From Thamnaconus septentrionalis (lineage: Eukaryota > Chordata > Actinopteri > Tetraodontiformes > Monacanthidae): DNA of 64,000 nucleotides. Below the pieces are notes generated by a model, which worked only from the letters and a program-made list of their open reading frames with translations, did not search any database and was not told the DNA's origin. Shown piece after piece: positions 55,178 through 64,000 of the stretch. The number at the start of each line of letters is the position of its first letter. Positions within the stretch are counted from its first letter, which is position 1. The translations under genes were made by a program, and so were the position numbers. The stretch spans positions 16,477,001 to 16,541,000 of the forward strand of contig CM020509.1 in assembly GCA_009823395.1 (NCBI GenBank). Reading direction: 5' to 3'.

Positions 55178-57423
55178 TTTCCTTTTTTACTAGATTGGCT
55201 TCTAACACACACTGCTGGATGTCAGCCCTTTGTGATGTCACAGATGTCACTGACGCCTCTGGCAACATTCATCATTCCTGATAACAATCCATCACAAATA
55301 AACCAAATCAAATCCAAGCAGGCCTGCAGACATCAGCGAGGACCCGCCCCTAACTGTTTCTGATTGGGCACGACTCCCACGCCTGCACAACTTGCCTCAA
55401 CCCAATCAGAGGCAAGCAGGGGCGGGTCTTTGCTGAAGTTCTGTGGCCTGCAGGTGTCACTAAACCAAACTAAAGACGACAGGGTTGTTGCTGTGTTGTT
55501 GTTGTTGTGTGTCGACGTCGCTGTGATGTTTCCAGGCCGCCGTCGACACCGCAGACAGCCTGCCGACAAGTGAGGTGACACACTGACACCGTACTTTTAA
55601 CTTTAACTTTTGATGTTCGCCAAGCACTAATCCTGTTTGTAGACTTTTCTCGGCCTGAGCCAGCAGCGACTCTTCATCCCGCAGAACTCGGCGAGAGAGG
55701 ATTGCATGCAATATGAATAGAGGCTGATTTTTTTATATATATATTCTGAGTTTATTCCCAACATTTGCTGTGGTCTTGCTCTTGATGGGCGCCGACAGGA
55801 TTCAGTTTGATGTGCCAGTTAAACAGTGGAAGCCAGCCTGCGTTCTCCGGCGCCCTTTGACCTCGTGACATTTTCAGGAAAGGTCTCCGGCTGTTCAGCA
55901 TTGATCAAGCATCCCGATGATTTCCATCATCGCACTGACGGTGCAATGATTTGAATGACAGCCGAGCTTCCTGACTCTAGATTCACTCGTGTGAGAAAAT
56001 TCTCTGGGAAGGGGAAAAAAAAAACAAGCAAACAAAAGTTCATTTTAAAGTGGTTAGGGCAATTTGCATTTGGAAGCGAAGCAAACCACAACACAAACAC
56101 AGCGACCAAAGTTCACGCCGGCGTGGAAAAAGCCGCAATTGATGAAAAGTAGCACCACTAGCGCTAATCGACTGACTAGCTCCAACATTTTAAAAGTGGA
56201 AACAATTCTCTGCGGCTCTTCGGGGAGAAGAAGGAGCGTGTTGTCCTCCGGATAACATTTTTAGTTCTGCCGGCTTGGGGTTTGCTTGATTGCCTTGATT
56301 TTCCCCCTGCGTGCTCAACTTTCCCTGCCGGGATGTCAAAGGCTCCTTTCAGCGGCCGGTGACGTCGCAGCCGCATCACTCCATTCTCACAATTCGGCCC
56401 GTTCACGTGACGGCAGTCACGGCCTTTTTCGTGAGGTGTTGGAGGAAGTCTTTAAGTTGAAAGAAAAAAAGATTTGTCCTTCCTGTTTGCCGTCCAATCG
56501 CGACAACTGCCTACTCGCTCGCCATCTCGTCCCCTTCCAACGAAAACAAGCTAATTTGATTTTTGTTTGAGTTTTTTTTTTTTTTAAATGCAACTTTGAC
56601 ATGATCGATCGCTCCGCTGCTGGCAGGGGTCACGCCCCGGACCGACGGGACGCAGACATCAGCGGATGCCACGATGTCTGACTTCTGTTGTGTTCGGACA
56701 AAACCTAATGGGCTGATGGTTTAATTGAATGAGCGGCTGTAATGATTTCAATGGCAGTTATTGAATCAGAGACCAATTAAATCAATAGAGAGGGTGACTG
56801 ACTGTCGCCGTGACTCAGAACCCATCTGTGAGTCGCAGTCCCTTCGAGCTGCCCATGTGCGACATATTGCGCGATAGTTCGCTTTACGACCGTCCAGCGT
56901 GTCAGTGAACGCCTCAGGAATGAGGAAACGAGACGCTGCACTTCTTTTCCTTGCTCCGACCAGCACAGGTCTAGAAATTGGGCCCCGTGTGATGTCACAG
57001 AGGACCCAATTGCCTCGCCGAAGCCTCTCCCAGCTCAGTGACAACACACCCTGTCGCCACACGAGCCTCTTGTTTGTTTGTTTTTTGCCTCATTCGGCGT
57101 GGCGGGAACTACAAAGCTTTGGCTGAAATAGAATTGAAAGCTGCTTTAGGGGACTCTGGGATTAAAAAAAAACACACAATAATTTATAAATAGGTATAAT
57201 AAGGAGCTACAAAATAACGTTATATAGTCCAGAAATTGGATTTACTATGATTGGATGAGGCAGATTTATTATGTCGCCGAACAGAAAATGAATGGTTGGC
57301 CTGATATTAAAGCAAACCCAAATGATTTATCTTATTTTCATTATGGATTCTTTAAGAAAAAAATGTCAGTGCGGCAATTAAGTTTACGGGCACCTGCTCA
57401 CTTCCGTGACTATGTCACTTATG

Positions 57424-57535
57424 TACTTCAAACTTCAAACTTGATTTATTTATATGGCACTTTTCGTACAGAGAGCAGCTCAAAGTGCCTCACAGCAAAG
57501 AGAGAGAACATAAACAACAGAGAGAAATAAAAATA
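57424..57535. repeat. Short interspersed-repeat fragment (tentative)
   Basis: TGATTTATTTATATGGCAC, TTTTCGTACAGAGAGCAG and CTCAAAGTGCCTCACAG resemble the 'tttatatagcac...caaagtgcttcaca' tail of fish retro-repeats. It is followed by an A-rich stretch. The family is not assigned. Confidence 0.45.
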
Positions 57536-57970
57536 AAAGCAAATTAAAATAAAACCCGACCCTCCCACACCCACAAATACAGAGACACACAAACACCGAT
57601 GCAGCCAACGATGATGTAACTATGCAACAAAACTCCTGCCAAAGCCAGCCAGTCAGGAGCCGGGCGAGGAAAAGTTCTATTTAATGCTTCCATTAATCTG
57701 GAACACATCGTCCTGTTCTGATAAAACTTCTCCATCCATGCCGGTCTCTCCAGCAGCTCGGCTCCTCGCTGCTTCCAGGGTCGTTTCCGTCCCCTCCTGT
57801 GAGGTTGCTCTACTTCCTGGTTTTGTCATAACTTAAAAGAAATCAATGTTGATCGATGACTGAGTCTAAAACCAGCTGATAGAAAACACAAATCTTGGCT
57901 CTCAACCTCTGCCTAATAAGAATTTACACCCACTCTCCTCATGACGAGACCTTCATGGTGGTTCGGATTC

Positions 57971-58401
57971 TTAGGGTGAATTCCAATTCCTCCCTTAACC
58001 CTCAATCTCAAAAATATGCGCTCCTGCGAAGTGCAAAGTGCTGTCCCGATTCTCAGAACATCAAGTTGAGGGTCAAGTTTAAGGGCTGTATCGCCCGCAA
58101 TATTGAGATTCTCCGGCACCACCCTTGGGAGTAAGGGCTACCCAGAAGGCATTGTGTATTTTCGCCAAGACATCTTCGAAAAAGATGGCGAAGAAAAAAG
58201 CGAGCTACAAATGGAAGTATTTTCTTAGTTAATAAAGATATAAATATTACGAAACCATTTTATTGTCTTAGTTTAAGACTTTTTTATGGATTATTGACAT
58301 CTTGTTGCATAACATTTATTTTTTACTTTACAATGTTTCTCAACCGGACCGGCGGTCCTGGCTTCACGTTACTTGTAAACCTCGTTGTGTAGCGACGGAG
58401 G

Positions 58402-58432
<31 letters not shown>

Positions 58433-58633
58433 CGTCATCTTCTTCTTGACAGACTGAACGTAGCTTTGGTGTAAGGCCGCCCCCCACAGTCTGAAGACGT
58501 AGCTGCACTTAAGGGGTGTCCCATTTCTAAGTCACAAGATAGCCCTGACACTTATTTTTGAGGGCCACAGATTGAGGGTTAAGGGCGAGGGTTGAGATTG
58601 AGCAGTTAAGGGAGGAATTGGAATTGGCCCTTA
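57971..58633. mobile_element. Non-autonomous DNA transposon with ~45-bp inverted ends
   Basis: The left end (57971 onward) reads TTAGGGTGAATTCCAATTCC then TCCCTTAACCCTCAATCTCA. The right end, inverted, reads TAAGGGCCAATTCCAATTCC then TCCCTTAACTGCTCAATCTC. The two ends therefore match over about 45 bp. The inside carries another CCCTTAACCCTCAATC-type subterminal motif on the right and a (TTC)n tract (58405-58445). No transposase is visible. The superfamily is not assigned and a target duplication was not confirmed. Confidence 0.75.
58405..58445. repeat. (TTC)n tract inside the transposon
   Basis: About 40 bp of TTC triplets with one GTC and one ATC, inside the 57971-58633 element. Confidence 0.9.
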
Positions 58634-61600
58634 TTTTTCTACGAAATTGATTTTTTTTTTTGTTGACAAAATATTGCCAAATTACTTTTTTCCTCCTTGG
58701 AACATTTTTCTAAATTAAATCCTCAAATCTCATGAAGCCCATCCAGCCCACTTCCTGTCTGACACTTTATATCGCGCGGCCATTAGCGCTGCTGCTTTTC
58801 ACCTTAAAGCGAGTTGACGCTCAGGCCTCGGGGGAACTCGAGCTTACGGCTGGTGCGTTAATTGTTCCCGGGTTTTCAATGCTGTGTGCCCGCGAGCCCG
58901 TCCGCTCATCTCGTTCTCGTGTTCATCATTTCTCCGAGGCGGATGGACAGAGTCCCTTTACATAAATGAGTCGCTGGCGTGCGCATGATCTCCGTAATCT
59001 AATGAAGTGGACGGTCGCAACTCGGGAATCTGAGCAGCGGCCAAGAAAACATCGTTGTGAATCATTTCAATGACGCTGATGGGGTCAAGTGCTGCCGACT
59101 CCCAAGTACCTCACGCTTTGTTGTTTGGCCCCGGGGCGACGCGGACGTGCACGGTCCGACCTCGGAGATAGTTTTCCGTGCACCTTGTGACCAGCCTCTC
59201 CATCAGCCAGTTGCTTCATTTATTCTAGGATCTGAGTCCGGCAGGCCCGAGAAGAGAAGTGCGGAGTCACTGTTGCGTGATGGCACAAAATCTCGAGGCT
59301 GTAATTTGTTGTTTCTTTGGTCTGATGACTGTTGTTTTCTTATCTGTTTCAGCGGCCCCATCATAATTCAAGTCAGGTCATGACCGATTCTGGCGCTTAA
59401 GCTTCGTATTAACGTCACTGAAAAGAAAGAAAGAGGGGAAAAAAAGGTCTTAAAAGAGTCCAGAAGCCAAACACTGGCACCAAAATGCTGAAAATATTTG
59501 TTTATAAAGGCCCGTCTAATGCTGCTTGTGAAAAAAATACTTACAATAACTTATAATATGTAAGTTCAATGAATCATAAACTATTATGGTGCTTAATGAT
59601 TTGAGTTGTTCTGCGTCCTCTGTGCTCCTGTCTGTCCTTTCAAGTTCAGGCAAAACAATCAGAACTAAAATCCTCAGAGTTGCTTCGCTTCACTTGTGCA
59701 CAGGCAGTGAACCCTGCAGCTACACAATCCACCCCAATGTTTAAATCATGTGTCTCTGGGCGGAACTCAACTCAACTCAACTCAACCAAGGTTGACTTAA
59801 GTTCAGTGCAGATCAGTAGCTTACAAAAAAACAGCACAGAACCAGGACGTAAACCATGAAATACATAAATGCGATGTGATGGAAATGAGGATAATAAGCG
59901 AGATTGTTGCTTGTCAAAAGTTTTTTTTTTTTTTTTTTTTTGAGCACTGGATCTCAGAACCTTACTCTCATGACTGGACATACCATAGCGGGCTGTTCCA
60001 GGTCTGAGGGCCCGGCCAGCTCCCGACTGGGTCACCTGTGGTCCTCAAGCCGAGCCAGTAGTGGCTAATTAGCAGCTCCCAGCGCTCTGGCAGGGCCACG
60101 AATGTGTTGGAGCTGCGGCTTCCAGCCTATTAAAGTCTTTAAAAACAAACGATAAAATCTTCAAATCGATTGCAAACGACGCTCGGAGCTGGCAGGCGGC
60201 GGCGGGGCAGCGGTAAGTGGTCATGCTCACTGATGAGGGAACGTTTGGAATGAGACGGTTCAGACCACAGGCTGGAAAATCTGGTGGATCAGAACCAAAT
60301 CTCATGATCTCAGCCCTGCTATTACTGTTGGCTCTGTTTTCGATCACAGGCTGACTGACCTGTCTCCCTAGTGGCCACATTCATTACTGCAGCTCTAGAA
60401 TGACCTGCTCCATGGACCTTCGATAAAGAAAACGTTGCTATTATTTACATTACAGAATCAAAAAGCGATAGTTTTCCTGGTGGAAATGTCTCAACCATTG
60501 GGCACTTGAGGATTACTTAGATAAATGAGTAATAGAATATAAGAAGTTTAGTTAAGGAATAAAGATACTGTCTACATTCAGTTTTGTTTGGACAAGAAGG
60601 CAATTAATCTTCAAACAAACACATCAGCGTCTCGCTGCGATCTCTGAGAGCTCAGAAGTGTTTTTTTTTTTTTTTTAAGGCCCCGAAATAGCGGGTCTTA
60701 AATCGATGTTCGAGTTCGGTTTTGACACGGCCGTGGTTTGTGGTGTCGCATTAAGACGAATGCCCTGTAGGGGGATGGAGGAGGAGGTGTTGCCAGGAAG
60801 TGTGATGAGGACGGTGTTAATCAATACACCCCCTCAGTCGTCGCTCAGCGCGGCCAACACGCCTCCATTCAGCTTGTGAGGAGTTGCTATGAAAAAAGAA
60901 AAAGGGGAAGAAGAAGAAGAAGAAGCTGTATTTAAGAGACGGACTTTAATCCAGCCCATTTCTGCTTCGCGCTCTCCAACTCTCCATCCCTTAATCAGCA
61001 CTTCAAGACCTTCAGCGTTAATAATACAGAAGATAAAGACACAAGAAAAAAAAAAAACTACACGGCAGAATAAGTCGTCTTTTTTCTGGGGCCTCTCTTG
61101 TGCTCGCGCTTGGATGGCTCTAACGAGGCCCGTGTGCACACACGCACGTGAGTGTTTGGGGTGCGGCGAGTCGAGGCAAATCGCGCTTCACGCCGGCGTG
61201 GCTGCTCGCTCGCCGTCGTCACTCCGTCAGCCGCCTCTCGCGCAGAAAAAATAATAAGCAAAGCGAGCCCGTGCGGCGATAGCGGCGAGGTTCCTGCGGG
61301 GGCAGCACTCAGCCGCCTGATCAATATTCAATCTCGGCTATTCCGCCGCACCCGCTCATCATCGTCGCTCGATGTTCTGGAAGGCCCGTCCGCCGTATCA
61401 CCCCCGGGACGGGGATCGTTTTAATCGGAGAAAAGTGACTAATTTAGCATCGGCGAGAAGCGCATGTTGGCGGACGTGCGAGAGAGACGGGTGGATCCAT
61501 CCTGATGCAGCGTGGCACATCGATGAGGACCGATGCATCGGGGAAATGAGACTAACTGAATTCTGCAGTCGTGGATATGTGTTGCACTTTTTGGGCGCCG

Positions 61601-62599
61601 CAGCGCTAAAGAAGGCCAGTCTTGACCCTTAGGTCAAGACGTTTCCATTGTCCAGGTTTTAACTCTTTTTTTCACCCCAGAGGGCAGCAGAGGTGATCCG
61701 TCCCCGAGCCAAAAAAAACAAAAAAACAACCAGGGTGAATTGAAGGCCTCAGAAGTTAGATTTTTATGCTCGGATATGAAAAAAGAAGACGAAGGAAAAG
61801 AAACTAATTTGGAACAATTGAGTTAAACAAAAATAGTGACTCAAAATTAAATTCAAGATTCGCCATCTGGCTGCAAAAAAAATGAAAGGAAGTGGTTCTT
61901 TGGCGAAAGTCATAGGGTCAAATAAAAATAATGATGACTCACTCGCCTCAATGTGAGCAGCAACCTCTGAGTTTTAGGCCTCTGAATCTGTTTTAAACAT
62001 GTTTTTGTCTCCAGTTAAACTCTTTGTCGTTACCTCCACACATTCATTGGATTGTGTTTAAATTCACTTCATGTATAGGTTATCCAGCGTAGGTCTGAAC
62101 ATCACGTCTGTATTTCTATAATGAATGGCTTGTGCTTTTAGTCCATCCTTCCAGCCAGTGTGTATGACACTCAATACCATTTCCATTTGTGGACTCCGAT
62201 GGGCACCAGTGTCTCGCACGCTGCAGGTTTAAGTTAAACGTGTTTATTGTATCGTCCTGTGGGCCTGTTACATTTCATCATCCGCAACACACACACAGGC
62301 ACTTTTAGGGAGGGTCAAAAGTTGAGGCAGATAGAAGACAAGCAACAGCACCATAAGCATAAACAGTGAGACCAGTTCGGAAGAATGATGAGACTGTGAA
62401 GCTTGAGTTACAGCTCAGCAGACTTTGTCTTGAAGATTTTTCCATATTTTTTCTTGTCTCGTGGAGGCGACGTGCAAAAAAATCTCATTGGTCCACCCAA
62501 ACGCAAATACATCTATCCAATCACCTTCTACTTTTTAACTTATTCCTCACCTTTCAAAATGCTGTCAGTAGGTTCTTTATATATATATATGGTAATGGT

Positions 62600-62870
62600 T
62601 AATAGACTTCACTTATATAACACTTTCCAGCACCTTCACAGTACCCCAAAGCGCTTTACATTGACCTCTCATTCACCCATTCACCCACACACTCATACAC
62701 CAGTGGGTGGCTCCTGCCATGCAAGGCGCTGCCAGCCCCATTGGAACCAATTTAGGGTTCAGTGTCTTGCCCAAGGACACTTCAAACATGTGGACAGTTG
62801 GAGCCGGGATTTGAACATCACTTCAATCATCAAATTGCAGCCCACTCTACCAACTGAGCCACAGCTGCAT
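62600..62870 (-). mobile_element. tRNA-headed SINE, minus orientation
   Basis: On the minus strand the head carries TGGCTCAGTTGG (A box; + strand 62850-62861) and GTTCAAATCCC (B box; + strand 62806-62816) at tRNA-like spacing. It is followed by the body GTCCTTGGGCAAGACACTGAA and the tail AAAGCGCTTTGGGG with TTATATAAGTGAAG and ACCATTACCAT. This order fits the widespread tRNA-derived SINEs of fish. The promoter boxes look intact, but the copy as a whole is somewhat diverged. Confidence 0.8.
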
Positions 62871-62894
62871 ATCTGTATATGTGTGTACATTCAA

Positions 62895-63080
<186 letters not shown>

Positions 63081-63835
63081 ATGTACGTGTACACATATAC
63101 AACCATAGTGCCTTTCAGTGTAAGTTATCAAAGGCAGTAAGAGGATTTTTTTGTGTTGTATCGTTGTTAGGTGATCGTTCAATTTAATGCAAATTTAATG
63201 TGATGCCGAAAATGCACCGGAAGAATATAGGATAGTGATCACAGGAGAGGAGAGCACATGGTCTTGCATGTCGAGTGGCTGAAAGGGCACTTGCAGCGGT
63301 AATCTTGCAGTGTATCTTGGCTCCATCCAAGAGGCTCCACCCAAAGGGCAAATTCTGATTGAATGTAAAGATTGCCTTAGGATAACAGTGGGTCATGGCA
63401 TGTAGTAAAACAGACGCTGGCTCCACCGCTGTTTTCTCAGTTTGTCTTCCACCTCCTAATCTTCATGCCACAGCTCACACCGCTCTCATTCGCAGCTGTC
63501 CAGATATGTATCAAAGGCCTCTCAGAGACCACATTGTGCTTGGCCAAGTCATGCGGCAAAATACACAAAACATTCTTTCAGTGTCGACGTCAGTAATTTC
63601 ATGTTGTTTTAGAGCACATTGAGCACATTAGACATAATGGCATTGTTTCATAAGCGCACTCTTATTCTGGGCCAGGCCTGGGGGGGCGATATTTTCAGTA
63701 CAAGGCCACGTCTTTATCTCACCAGAAAACAAAGGATGGACATATGCGTTCAACTTTGCGGGCCGATGTGAGAGACCCTTTGAGAAATAGTTCATACTTG
63801 GTCTTACAAGTGGCATCATAATCTCACATTTACAC

Positions 63836-63837
<2 letters not shown>

Positions 63838-63920
<83 letters not shown>

Positions 63921-63937
63921 TATATGTATACATGTAT
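63838..63937. repeat. (TA)n array near the window end
   Basis: About 75 bp of pure TA followed by degenerate CATATATATATGTATACATG. Confidence 0.95.
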
Positions 63938-64000
63938 ATACTCTCACACAAACACTACTATACCCTCTTAGACGTGCAATTGCACTCTGTCACACACAGA

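Noticed and set aside
62806..62870. Possible functional tRNA gene on the minus strand
   Set aside because: A and B boxes are present, but the sequence continues into a SINE body and tail, so it is a SINE head and not a tRNA gene.

Overview
The window looks like nuclear DNA of a teleost fish. It carries two spliced vertebrate genes, both on the + strand: synaptopodin (synpo, about 16.2-27.6 kb) and the TspanC8 tetraspanin tspan17 (about 30.3-49.7 kb). The rest is microsatellite-rich, transposon-littered non-coding DNA. Fish origin is inferred from the two proteins, which are close to but diverged from their mammalian orthologues, and from fish-type repeats: Tc1/mariner and hAT relics, a tRNA-headed SINE, and long (TA)n and (CA)n tracts. 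I cannot name the species. No bacterial, viral, CRISPR or rRNA feature is visible.

Layout. Bases 1-11,200 are upstream flank with no recognisable gene; they hold an hAT-like element (359-592), an AT-rich element (about 5,800-6,024) and a 432-bp hAT element with an exact 8-bp target duplication (10,385-10,816). A GC-rich, purine-repeat region at 11,220-11,950 has good splice donors and is a candidate synpo promoter and first exon. The synpo coding exons are 16,363-16,507 (in exon 16,242-16,507), 20,812-22,901 (or to 22,871) and 24,845-26,257. A donor just before the last nine codons of the large exon gives two protein ends: a 744-aa form that reads through the donor, and a 1205-aa form that splices onto a Ser/Pro-rich exon with seven repeats of about 38 residues. 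Poly(A) signals lie near 23,808 (short form) and 27,455-27,621 (long form).

Bases 27,640-30,200 separate the genes. tspan17 has eight coding exons (30,683-48,015, 270 aa), all joined by phase-0 introns. Intron 1 (9.4 kb) holds a deleted Tc1-like element, a fish interspersed repeat and a 92-bp tandem duplication. Intron 2 holds a perfect 19-bp-arm hairpin. Intron 6 holds an interspersed element and a pair of inverted repeat tails. Bases 49,760-64,000 are downstream intergenic DNA with polypyrimidine tracts, a 0.66-kb inverted-repeat element, a SINE and (TA)n arrays.

The two genes are not a pathway. Synaptopodin is an actin and alpha-actinin associated adaptor, and TSPAN17 escorts the protease ADAM10. 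Their orthologues both lie on human 5q but far apart, so adjacency here is of syntenic rather than functional interest. I found no new multi-gene system. The most distinctive points are the repeat-expanded synaptopodin tail, the four exact dispersed copies of a 15-mer containing TGACATCA, and the intronic hairpin.
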